Source: Gemmatimonadota bacterium
GTDB taxonomy: Bacteria; Gemmatimonadota; Gemmatimonadetes; Gemmatimonadales; Gemmatimonadaceae
Length of the DNA: 36,220 nt
NCBI GenBank assembly: GCA_031127085.1
Contig: JARIEY010000011.1
Coordinates: 1-36,220 of the forward strand
Direction: 5' to 3'
Shown in pieces: positions 1-9,571 of the stretch; the first letter of the stretch is position 1; the number at the start of each line of letters is the position of its first letter. A program made the translations under genes and the position numbers. The notes beneath the pieces are model-generated. The model saw nothing but the letters and a program-made list of their open reading frames with translations, made no database searches and was not told where the DNA came from.

Positions 1-2452
<2,452 letters not shown>

Positions 2453-2615
2453 GAAGAGCAGCGAGACCTCAGGGCGGTGTGGTCGTTCGGGCGCCCCGCA
2501 GCGTCCGTCGAGGCAGGCGCGGGGGACCGATGTGAAATGAACACGGCGATCGAACGTTCGCCAAGCACATCAGTCCCGGTAACCCCGACACCCGTCGCAT
2601 CACGTGCGCTTGGGG

Positions 2616-2644
2616 TTGCCGCCACCGAAAAGTCGGCATACCAT
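2616..2644 (+). promoter_or_regulatory. Sigma70-like promoter for the GT-C-like gene
   Basis: TTGCCG (2616-2621), a 17-nt spacer and TACCAT (2639-2644) lie 6 nt before an in-frame GTG at 2651. This would give a leaderless mRNA and argues that the longer open frame beginning at 2477 or 2537 is not the true start. Confidence 0.5.
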
Positions 2645-2650
2645 CCTGCC

Positions 2651-3985
2651 GTGAACTCGCCCCTGCCAGCCAACCGATGGCACGCGGTCCTCGCGCTTGC
2701 GCTCCTGATGGTGGTCCTCGCGGGTGCGCTCGCGCTCCTGACACCCCCAGGGACGTTCTTCACGAGAACCGCCACAGACTACTATGGCTGGCAGACCGAT
2801 GCCTACCTCTCAGGGCAGCTGCACCTGAAGATCGCCCCGCATCCGGCGATGCTCGCGCTCGACAACCCGTGGTCAACGGCCAATGCGCCGTACTACATTC
2901 GCGACCTCGCGCTCTACGATGGGCGCTACTTCGTCTACTCGGGTATCGCGCCCATTCTGACGGTGATGGCACCCGTACGTCTGGCCACCGGGTGGTTCGC
3001 CACCGAGACATTCGCGTGTGTCGTGTTGGCGCTTGTCGCCGCCGTGGCGACCTTGGCCTTTCTCGCGGAGTTTCGGCGGCAGTGCGCGATTCAGGTGCCA
3101 AGGCCACTCGGCGCGCTCACTGTCCTGATGACCCTGATTGGGAACGGCGCGCTCTGTTGGCTGGCGGAAATCGGCAACACCCAGCTCGCCGCCGTCAGTG
3201 GGTGGGCGTTTCAGTCGCTGATGCTGTGGGCGGGACTGCGTGCGCTGCGCGCGACGCACCCCGCGCGCTGGCTCGCGCTTGCCAGCCTGGCCTTCGGACT
3301 CTCTGTCGCTTCTCGCCCTTCGCTGCTTTTCGCTGGCGCGGCGCTGCTGCCGTTCGCGTGGGCCGTGTGGCGCAAGGCAGATGACGAGCCCGTCAGCCTT
3401 GGCGCAGTCGCAGTGGCCGTGCTCGCACCGGCGGCGATCATTGGCGCGGGGCTTGCCTGGTTGAATGCGGCACGGTTTGGGTCGCCATTGGAGTTCGGCA
3501 TTCGGTTCACGCTGAGCCACTGGGGAGACACACGAGAACTCACGTTCTTCTCGTTCTCCCACTTGGGACCAAACCTCTGGGCGTACCTGGTCGCTGCGCC
3601 ACAGGTCGTACCCGAGTGGCCGTTCGTCGAGGTCGGTTGGCGCGCGCCCGTCGGCGCACTCTTTCTTCCCTATCTCGCGGGCATCTTTGGGCTACGCACG
3701 TGGGGGCGGGTCTCCAGCGTCCCCGCTGCAGGACGCGTCGCCGTGGCGGCGGCCGTCGCTCTGCTTATCGGAAATGCTGGCCCCCTTCTCCTGTATCTGG
3801 TCCACTGGTCGCGCTACTGGCTCGACCTCGTGGTGCCAGCCACCTTGCTCGCGTCGCTCGGATGGATGGGCATCTGCCGCAACGCGCAGGGCACACGGCG
3901 GCGCGCGCGCGTCGGCCTCGCCATCAGCGCGGCTGCGGTCAACGTGCTGATGATCGCGGCGGTTTTCTTCGAAACGCTGGACTGA
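2651..3985 (+). CDS. Polytopic membrane protein, GT-C (GT39-like) glycosyltransferase
   Basis: About 444 residues with many hydrophobic helices. The first begins near residue 10, followed by a polar stretch containing DYYGWQTDAYLSGQLHL, NAPYYIRDLALYDGRYFVY and further helices. This N-terminal loop with acidic residues and an Asn-Ala-Pro-Tyr segment resembles uncharacterised membrane glycosyltransferases of the GT-C type, which use polyprenyl-phosphate-linked sugars on the outer face of the inner membrane. The start is chosen at GTG 2651 because of the promoter directly upstream; an ATG at 2537 is the alternative and would add 38 residues of unremarkable sequence. It converges on the Omp85 gene across a 34-bp gap. 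Its substrate is unknown. Confidence 0.65.
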   Translation: MNSPLPANRWHAVLALALLMVVLAGALALLTPPGTFFTRTATDYYGWQTDAYLSGQLHLKIAPHPAMLALDNPWSTANAPYYIRDLALYDGRYFVYSGIAPILTVMAPVRLATGWFATETFACVVLALVAAVATLAFLAEFRRQCAIQVPRPLGALTVLMTLIGNGALCWLAEIGNTQLAAVSGWAFQSLMLWAGLRALRATHPARWLALASLAFGLSVASRPSLLFAGAALLPFAWAVWRKADDEPVSLGAVAVAVLAPAAIIGAGLAWLNAARFGSPLEFGIRFTLSHWGDTRELTFFSFSHLGPNLWAYLVAAPQVVPEWPFVEVGWRAPVGALFLPYLAGIFGLRTWGRVSSVPAAGRVAVAAAVALLIGNAGPLLLYLVHWSRYWLDLVVPATLLASLGWMGICRNAQGTRRRARVGLAISAAAVNVLMIAAVFFETLD

Positions 3986-4019
3986 TGACTCCGCCTGTCA
4001 CCGCGCACCGACTGCCCCG

Positions 4020-5696
4020 CTAGAATCGGCCCGTGCGGTCGCTGTAAAACAGCCGGACCTCCCGCCCCTGCAGTCCCGGCGGTGGATTGACTGGCACACC
4101 AACTTCGAGACGGAATGTCTGCTTCGCCCCGGCTGGCACGGCGGCGACCAGCGCGAGACCAACGCCGGTGCGCCATGGCGTGGTTACGCCGAACGGCGCG
4201 TCGCCGGCCCATAGGCGCCCAGTCTGCGCAAGGCCGGCGAGTGCGATCTCGACCCGACGGGAGTTCAACGGAAGCCGGTGCCGTTCCTCGGCGGCGATGA
4301 TGACGCGAGCCGCACCACCCAGATCGGCCGTGCGATAGCCCAACAGCCCCGTCTCGTCATCGCGGAAGTTGAGTTGGGTCGGCACACGGGCATTGCGGAA
4401 CGTCGCGCCCGCGATCGTGAGCTTGGTGAGGTGAGCTTCCGAGCTCTTTCGAAGGAGCGCCGCTCCACCTTCCAGCGCTGTTTGCCCACGCACCGCGCCC
4501 GGGCGCTCCGAGATCCACGAACTGCGCCCGAACAGACGAAGCAGAGCACGCTCACCGCCAAAGGTGCTGGTCGTGCCAGCCAACAGCGTCCGGTCCGTGG
4601 GTTCGCGCTGCATCGCGCCAACGCCAACGCCCACGGCAAGGTAAGCATCGTGCCCCTTCGCGACGTCTTCTGGTGCGCTCAGCGCACCGATGCCACGGAC
4701 GGGAACGAATCGGACGCGACGGTATCCCACGCTCAGTCCGACGCGCGCCGCATCGTAGTACGGATAGCGCGTCGCGACTTGAGGCGGGGCGAGAATTGGA
4801 ACGAACCCGTCGTCACGCAACTGCAGGACGCGCGTCTGCTCCGCCCGCTCCCAACTCATGCTTGCGCCCACGTTCCACGGGGCATTCACGGGCCCGATGC
4901 GACGGCTACCGCCGAGCACGGCAGTGCGCCGCTCGTACTCAACCGATACGCCGTGAACGGCGGTGTCGAGCAATGCATACAGTGCCCGGAACGACCCAAT
5001 GGAGGCTTGCCACGACGTTCGCTGGAAGTTGGTGTAGAATGGGCGCGTGAATGCGAGGTTCCAGTGATCCACGCGTGGGCGTGACGCGAAGCCGGCCTCA
5101 AAGATGATCGGGCGCCCGGCGAACTGGGTGTCCTTGTAGCGCGCCCCCCAGCCCATCTCGCTACCGCGGCCCACTTCAGCAAGTAGACGCAGCCCCTTGC
5201 CCGTCCCACCCACACTCCCCGTCCCCAACTCGAGGCCCGCCGGGAGTCCTTCCCAGCCCCAGCTCTCGAAATACAGCACGTATTCATCAATCGTCTCGAC
5301 CCGCAGGCGCACACCACCGCTCGTGTGGGGAAGCACCCGCACGGCCGCGTCGCTGATGTACGACTGCGCGCGGAGGATACGCTCCGACTCCACGCGCTGC
5401 TGCTCGTTGCACACGTCGCCGACGCTCATCAGCATGAACCGCCGCAGCAACCGCACGCGCGTCGCCGGCTGCAGCACGAGCACCGCCTCGTTTGCAACGC
5501 GAGCCGCTGGGTCGAAACGCCGACTCAGCAACGGACGCCTCGCCCCCACAAACTCGATCGCCGCGATCGGACGGCCGTCGCAGCGCTCCGCCGCCGAGAT
5601 GGGGGCAAGTCGTTGCGCCCCCGCTCGCGACGGCGTGAGCGCAGCGAGCAGGAGCAGGGCAAGTAGGGGGCGAAGCGCCGGCGAACGCGGAATCAT
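4020..5696 (-). CDS. Omp85/BamA-type outer-membrane protein
   Basis: A 558-residue protein starting at the ATG that precedes a clear signal peptide (MIPRSPALRPLLALLLLAAL, cleavage after AGAQ). Residues of about 60-160 look like a POTRA domain (hydrophobic 'IEFVGARRPLLSRRF', then a long helix with 'RVESERILRAQSYI', then a strand 'VRLRVETIDEYVLYFES'). The rest alternates short polar and hydrophobic strands and ends in Arg-Phe, the usual C-terminal signature of barrels inserted by BAM. It is shorter than BamA (about 800, five POTRA domains), so it is more like a one-POTRA surface-antigen relative. Role unknown; it may be linked to export of the surface polymer made by its neighbours. The frame is open further upstream, but that extension lacks a signal sequence. 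Confidence 0.7.
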   Translation of the reverse strand: MIPRSPALRPLLALLLLAALTPSRAGAQRLAPISAAERCDGRPIAAIEFVGARRPLLSRRFDPAARVANEAVLVLQPATRVRLLRRFMLMSVGDVCNEQQRVESERILRAQSYISDAAVRVLPHTSGGVRLRVETIDEYVLYFESWGWEGLPAGLELGTGSVGGTGKGLRLLAEVGRGSEMGWGARYKDTQFAGRPIIFEAGFASRPRVDHWNLAFTRPFYTNFQRTSWQASIGSFRALYALLDTAVHGVSVEYERRTAVLGGSRRIGPVNAPWNVGASMSWERAEQTRVLQLRDDGFVPILAPPQVATRYPYYDAARVGLSVGYRRVRFVPVRGIGALSAPEDVAKGHDAYLAVGVGVGAMQREPTDRTLLAGTTSTFGGERALLRLFGRSSWISERPGAVRGQTALEGGAALLRKSSEAHLTKLTIAGATFRNARVPTQLNFRDDETGLLGYRTADLGGAARVIIAAEERHRLPLNSRRVEIALAGLAQTGRLWAGDAPFGVTTPWRTGVGLALVAAVPAGAKQTFRLEVGVPVNPPPGLQGREVRLFYSDRTGRF

Positions 5697-5706
5697 GGGT
5701 GGGCGG

Positions 5707-5712
5707 AAGATA
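5707..5712 (-). promoter_or_regulatory. -10-like box TATCTT before the Omp85-type gene
   Basis: On the minus strand TATCTT lies 10 nt upstream of the ATG at 5696, leaving a leader of at most a few bases. A poor -35 match (TTCGCC) sits 19 nt further upstream. Part of the recurrent leaderless pattern in this window. Confidence 0.4.
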
Positions 5713-5830
5713 GCGGTCGTCTCGTGCCGAGGGCGAACGCTTCGTTCGACGCCACGCCGGTCTCGGCGCCGCCGCGCGACGCCGACGCATCGGGGCCGCG
5801 CGCCTTCCGCCGCACAATTCCCGGCGCGAC

Positions 5831-5836
5831 TATTCT
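5831..5836 (+). promoter_or_regulatory. -10-like box TATTCT before the wecB leader mini-ORF
   Basis: TATTCT is followed after 3 nt by the ATG (5840) of a 13-codon mini-ORF that ends on the wecB start. The very close spacing implies a leaderless message. No convincing -35 box is visible. Confidence 0.35.
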
Positions 5837-5839
5837 GGG

Positions 5840-5881
5840 ATGCTGGTCGCCCTCGCAACCGAATCACTGGCCGCGCCGTGA
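5840..5881 (+). CDS. Leader mini-ORF coupled to wecB
   Basis: ATG followed by 12 sense codons (MLVALATESLAAP) and TGA. The stop overlaps the GTG at 5878 as GTGA, so ribosomes that finish the mini-ORF are placed to restart on the epimerase gene. The -10-like box TATTCT lies just upstream. No protein function is implied; the peptide may exist only to load ribosomes. It could be a chance frame, but the same layout recurs before the ABC transporter at 9527. Confidence 0.3.
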   Translation: MLVALATESLAAP

Positions 5882-7038
5882 GCAATCCCGGCGGTCCATC
5901 TATGCCCTCCAAACCCGTGGTGGCGGTCGTGCTGGGCACACGCCCGGAGGCCATCAAACTGGCACCGGTCATTCACGGCCTCCGTCAGTCGCACCGGCTC
6001 GCCTGTCGGGTCTATTCCACCGGACAGCACCTCGAGTTGCTCGACCAGACCATGGCATCGCTGGGCATTGCGCCCGACGACGCACTCAATTTGATGCGCC
6101 CCAACCAGGCACTGGGGGACTTCACCAGCGACGCCGTGCGTGAGCTGGCTCGGCGATTTGCACACGATCGCCCTGCGATGACCGTCGTCCAGGGTGACAC
6201 GACCACCGCGATGGCCGCCGCGCTCGCGTCGTTTTACGCGGGCGTGCCGGTCGCACACGTGGAGGCCGGGCTTCGCACCGGCGACTCGCGGTCGCCGTTT
6301 CCGGAGGAAGCGAATCGGCGCATCATCAGCGTCCTCGCCGACCTGCACTTCGCCCCGACGGAAGGCGCGCGGCGGCACCTGCTTGCAGAGAACACGCCAG
6401 ACGATCGCATCCTGGTGACCGGCAACACCTCTATCGACAGTGTGCTGCAACTGCGCGCGCGCTTCGAACGTGGAGAGGTTGCGCCGCCGGTCGTTCCTGG
6501 TCGGCGGGCCGGGCACCGGCTGGTCCTGATCACGGGGCACCGTCGTGAGAGTTTTGGCGATGGCCTGCGTGACGTGTGTCTCGCCATCGGTGATCTCGCG
6601 CTCGATTTCCCCGACGTGGATTTCGTCTACCCAGTGCACCCCAATCCCAACGTCCAGGAACCGGTGCACAGCGTGCTGCACGCCGCATCGTACCCGAACG
6701 TCCTCCTCACGGCGCCGATGGACTACGTCGGATTCGTTGCGATGATGGCGCAGGCCGTGTTGGTCATTACCGACTCCGGCGGGGTTCAGGAAGAGGCGCC
6801 CTCGCTGCGCACGCCCGTGCTGGTGACGCGAGCCAAGACCGAGCGGCCGGAGGCTCTCGCGGGCGGCTCGAGCCAGCTCGTCGGCACAGACCGCCAGACC
6901 ATTCGAGGTGCCGCGACAGCCGTGCTGCGCGGTGAGGTGCCCGCTGCATCCGACGTCAATCCGTTTGGTGATGGCCGAGCGGCCGAACGCATCGTCGCCC
7001 GCCTCGAACGCGAACTCTTATCCCGCAACGCCCGCTGA
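5878..7038 (+). CDS. wecB: UDP-N-acetylglucosamine 2-epimerase (non-hydrolysing)
   Basis: This enzyme interconverts UDP-GlcNAc and UDP-ManNAc, a precursor for surface polysaccharides, in the cytoplasm. The family signatures are in order: GTRPEAIKLAP near the N-terminus, STGQHLELLDQ, VQGDTTTAMAAA, AHVEAGLRTGD, FPEEANRR, TGHRRESFGDG (catalytic-site His), YPVHPNPNVQEP and ITDSGGVQEEAPSL. The usual '(R/D)(D/E)TTERPE' appears as RAKTERPE, a small deviation. Length is 386 residues from GTG 5878, or 378 from ATG 5902 (E. coli WecB has 376); the GTG is preferred here because it overlaps the mini-ORF stop, but either is possible. A much longer upstream extension of this frame is antisense to the Omp85 gene and is not real. 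It converges with the next gene across 11 bp. Confidence 0.92.
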   Translation: MSNPGGPSMPSKPVVAVVLGTRPEAIKLAPVIHGLRQSHRLACRVYSTGQHLELLDQTMASLGIAPDDALNLMRPNQALGDFTSDAVRELARRFAHDRPAMTVVQGDTTTAMAAALASFYAGVPVAHVEAGLRTGDSRSPFPEEANRRIISVLADLHFAPTEGARRHLLAENTPDDRILVTGNTSIDSVLQLRARFERGEVAPPVVPGRRAGHRLVLITGHRRESFGDGLRDVCLAIGDLALDFPDVDFVYPVHPNPNVQEPVHSVLHAASYPNVLLTAPMDYVGFVAMMAQAVLVITDSGGVQEEAPSLRTPVLVTRAKTERPEALAGGSSQLVGTDRQTIRGAATAVLRGEVPAASDVNPFGDGRAAERIVARLERELLSRNAR

Positions 7039-7049
7039 AGCGCGTGGTT

Positions 7050-8225
7050 CTACCACCCAAGCGTCGCGCGAATCCGACTGAGGAGTGTCGGCTCAGTGCG
7101 TGAGCTGCGCGCGGTGTTCACAAGATCGAGCAGCGCATCCACGCGCCGCGCCCACGACTGTTGGGCCGTGAAGTCGATCATGCGCTGACGCAGTTCTGGC
7201 GGAACGCTCACGCCCACCGCCTCGCGAATCGCCTGCTCGAAATCGGGTAGACCAACACACGGGACAACACCCGGGATTCCGGCGAGCGGCTCAAGCGGTG
7301 GGGCCACGACGCGTAGCCCCATCGCGACGTACTCGTAGACCTTCAGCGGACTCGTCGCCTGCGTCACCGCGTTGTCCTTCCACGGCAGCAGCGCGACCGT
7401 GGCGTGGGCCAAATACCGGGGAAGCTCGGTTTGCGCCTTTAAACCCAGAAACCGGCAGTTCGCTGGGAGCCCCTTGCCTTCGGCACGATGATCGCCGATG
7501 AAGACGAAGTTGACCTCGGGGAGTGCCCGGGAGAGTGCGTCCAGCAACTCCCAGTCCATCCATCCGCCCCACAGCGAGCCGACATACATCGCGGTCGGTC
7601 CGGGCAGGAGATCGACTGGACGCTCATGCGCGCCGACGCGAGAAAAGACACGTCCGTTGTACGCGTTGGGGATCAGCGACACCTCTCGGCGCGTGCGTCG
7701 TTCCAAATACCGCGCGAGCGACGGAGCGGTCGCGACCAACACATCCGACTGGACGAGCACGCGTCGTTCGGCGCGGCGGCGGTACCAGCCGTACCCCAGC
7801 TCCGAGTCCCATTCGTCAATCAGATCGTACACCCTAATGGCACCCTGACGGTGTGCTTCGGAGAGTACGGGCAGCCAGTCCGCCACCGGCAGTTGGGTGA
7901 TCACGAAGGCGCCTGCGTGCGCAACGAAGGCCCGCATGGCCTTCTTTCCCTCGCCATGACTGATGTCGTGCAATCCGTGCTCTAACAATCGCGGCGTACT
8001 GAACGCCAGCCCAAGATCGACCGTCTCGGTCACCTGCCCATGGCTGACGAAGAGCACGGCAAAGCCCCGCGCGAGAAACTCGCTGGCGAGTTGTGCGCTC
8101 CGCTGACCGCCCCCGGTGTCGTGCATCGGGTTCGGCGAGAGGATCACGACCGCGCCGGCGGCGCCATCCAAGGCAGCCGTCGCGCGCTCAAGGCCGCTCA
8201 TCGGGGGCACTCCAGATCCGCTCAT
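7050..8225 (-). CDS. Glycosyltransferase, GT4-like (GT-B fold)
   Basis: About 391 residues. The N-terminal half contains the glycine-rich segment MHDTGGGQRSAQLASEFLA typical of GT-B nucleotide-sugar glycosyltransferases. The C-terminal half has VSLIPNAYNGRVF, AMYVGSLWGGWMDW, ATVALLPWKD and SPLKVYEYVAMGLRVVAPP, the donor-binding region of family GT4. It is cytoplasmic or membrane-associated and probably adds one sugar to the surface polymer. The ATG at 8225 is chosen because a -10-like TATCTT lies 8 nt upstream; a TTG at 8234 is the other option. It is divergent from the next glycosyltransferase. Donor and acceptor are unknown. Confidence 0.85.
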   Translation of the reverse strand: MSGSGVPPMSGLERATAALDGAAGAVVILSPNPMHDTGGGQRSAQLASEFLARGFAVLFVSHGQVTETVDLGLAFSTPRLLEHGLHDISHGEGKKAMRAFVAHAGAFVITQLPVADWLPVLSEAHRQGAIRVYDLIDEWDSELGYGWYRRRAERRVLVQSDVLVATAPSLARYLERRTRREVSLIPNAYNGRVFSRVGAHERPVDLLPGPTAMYVGSLWGGWMDWELLDALSRALPEVNFVFIGDHRAEGKGLPANCRFLGLKAQTELPRYLAHATVALLPWKDNAVTQATSPLKVYEYVAMGLRVVAPPLEPLAGIPGVVPCVGLPDFEQAIREAVGVSVPPELRQRMIDFTAQQSWARRVDALLDLVNTARSSRTEPTLLSRIRATLGW

Positions 8226-8233
8226 GATGCGCA

Positions 8234-8239
8234 AAGATA
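8234..8239 (-). promoter_or_regulatory. -10-like box TATCTT before the leftward glycosyltransferase
   Basis: On the minus strand TATCTT precedes the ATG at 8225 by 8 nt, implying a leaderless transcript. TTACGT lies 18 nt further upstream as a weak -35 candidate. Confidence 0.4.
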
Positions 8240-8307
8240 CGGCGCGGTCTGCGCGCGACGTAAGTTGAACCCGCTAACCACAGCAGGCACCGCGCGCAAC
8301 GATCCCG

Positions 8308-8313
8308 TAACTT
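8308..8313 (+). promoter_or_regulatory. -10-like box TAACTT before the rightward glycosyltransferase
   Basis: TAACTT lies 6 nt before the ATG at 8320. No good -35 box is visible. Together with the box at 8234-8239 it makes the 94-bp gap a divergent promoter region. Confidence 0.4.
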
Positions 8314-8319
8314 GATGCG

Positions 8320-9513
8320 ATGAGCCGTTGGAGCCTCTTCCCTGTGGCACCGCGCCACGATGTCCCCACAACGCAGCGCTGCGGACTCATCGTCCCGTCG
8401 CTCGATGCCGGCGGGCTCGAGGAAGTGGTGGCAATGCTTGCCACGGAACTCCCGGCACACGGCTTTGAGACGTCGGTGCTCTGCACCCACCGGGGGGGTG
8501 CCATCGCCGATCGACTGCAAGGCGCGGGCGTATCGGTGACCGTCGCCAAAGGGTCGGCACGCCAGTGGCGCGCGTGGATCAAGCGCACGCAGCCCACGGT
8601 GTTCAGCACGCATTTCGTGTCGCTCCCCGCCGCTGCGCTGCTCGCTAAATGGGCGCCGATCGTCGAGACCGTGCACAACACGTACCTCTGGCTCTCGCCG
8701 AAGGAGTGGGAGGCACAGCGTGCCACGACCGCACTCGCCTCCGCCGTGGTGGCAGTCAGCGAGACCGTCGCATCCTACCACCAGCGCACCTGTGGCCCGC
8801 TGCCGGCGACCGTCATTCCCAATGGCGTGCAGGGGTCCCGCTTGCCAGACATCGCGCGGAGCGATGCGCGGGAGCGCCTGAATCTCGGGCCCGATGACAT
8901 GGCCTTTGTGCACGTGGGACGGTTCTGCGCGCAAAAGAACCAACTCGGCCTCGTTGACGCGCTCGCCGAGGTGGTCGGGGAAGACGCGCGCGTCCACCTC
9001 CTCCTCGTCGGCGGTCAGGACGACGCAGGGTACGTCGATCAGGTGCGCGCACGCGCCGGCGGACTACTCACTCGCGGGGCCGTGCGCTTCATCGCCCCGA
9101 CGCCGGACCCAGCATTCGTTTTCGCGGCCTCCGATGCCTTTGTTTCCAACTCGTTCTTTGAGGGGTGGAGTCTCGCCGCGACGGAGGCGCTCTGGATGGG
9201 CCGGCCAGTCATTCTCAGCCACTGCGGCGGGGCGCGCGAGCAGACGGGCGAAGACGGCCGCCTCGGCTATCTGGTCCCCAACCCCGGCGGGGACCCGGCC
9301 ACGCTGGCCCTCCAACAGGTGCAGCACCCGAGTGCAGAGGTCACCACCGTCAACCGCAACGCGATGCAGCTGGCCGTGCGCACCCTTATCGCCAATCGCG
9401 CCCACTGGGCGAGCCGATCTGACGAGATCGCTCGAGAAGCGCGCGCGCGCTGGTCGTCAGAGCGCATGGCGGCGGAATACGCAGCCGTCCTTCGCGCCGC
9501 CGCGGGTGCCTAG
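8320..9513 (+). CDS. Glycosyltransferase, GT4 family
   Basis: A 397-residue GT-B enzyme. The N-terminal acceptor half carries LIVPSLDAGGLEEVVAMLA, the glycine loop typical of GT4. The donor half has TVIPNGVQGSR, FVHVGRFCAQKNQLGLVDAL and LLLVGGQDD, and the EX7E element in FFEGWSLAATEALWMGRPV. It likely transfers a sugar from a nucleotide donor during assembly of the surface polymer. A G7 run at 8492-8498 inside codons 58-60 could slip and shift the frame. The stop lies only 2 bp before the -10-like box that serves the next unit. The acceptor cannot be told from sequence. Confidence 0.88.
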   Translation: MSRWSLFPVAPRHDVPTTQRCGLIVPSLDAGGLEEVVAMLATELPAHGFETSVLCTHRGGAIADRLQGAGVSVTVAKGSARQWRAWIKRTQPTVFSTHFVSLPAAALLAKWAPIVETVHNTYLWLSPKEWEAQRATTALASAVVAVSETVASYHQRTCGPLPATVIPNGVQGSRLPDIARSDARERLNLGPDDMAFVHVGRFCAQKNQLGLVDALAEVVGEDARVHLLLVGGQDDAGYVDQVRARAGGLLTRGAVRFIAPTPDPAFVFAASDAFVSNSFFEGWSLAATEALWMGRPVILSHCGGAREQTGEDGRLGYLVPNPGGDPATLALQQVQHPSAEVTTVNRNAMQLAVRTLIANRAHWASRSDEIAREARARWSSERMAAEYAAVLRAAAGA

Positions 9514-9515
9514 GC

Positions 9516-9521
9516 TACCTT
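9516..9521 (+). promoter_or_regulatory. -10-like box TACCTT before the ABC-transporter leader mini-ORF
   Basis: TACCTT lies 5 nt before the ATG at 9527, directly behind the stop codon of the preceding gene. TTCGCG 19 nt upstream is a weak -35 candidate. It suggests that the ABC transporter can be transcribed on its own as a leaderless message. Confidence 0.4.
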
Positions 9522-9526
9522 TGCGT

Positions 9527-9571
9527 ATGCTCTCGATCGCGAGGCGACGCCAGGCGGGCGGCCAAGCATGA
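9527..9571 (+). CDS. Leader mini-ORF coupled to the ABC transporter
   Basis: A 14-codon frame (MLSIARRRQAGGQA) beginning at the first ATG after the -10-like box. Its TGA overlaps the ABC-transporter ATG as ATGA. The layout is the same as before wecB, and a role in ribosome loading by re-initiation is the likeliest reading. It has no homology signal and is rated low because 14 codons can stay open by chance. Confidence 0.3.
   Translation: MLSIARRRQAGGQA

Noticed and set aside
4278-5084. Long plus-strand open frame across the Omp85-type gene
   Set aside because: It is antisense to a gene with signal peptide, POTRA-like region and barrel end, and its peptide has no domain. GC-rich codon use leaves antisense frames open.
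5197-5877. N-terminal extension of about 227 residues on the wecB frame
   Set aside because: It runs antisense through the Omp85-type gene, contains no motif, and the known family starts at about residue 230 of this frame.
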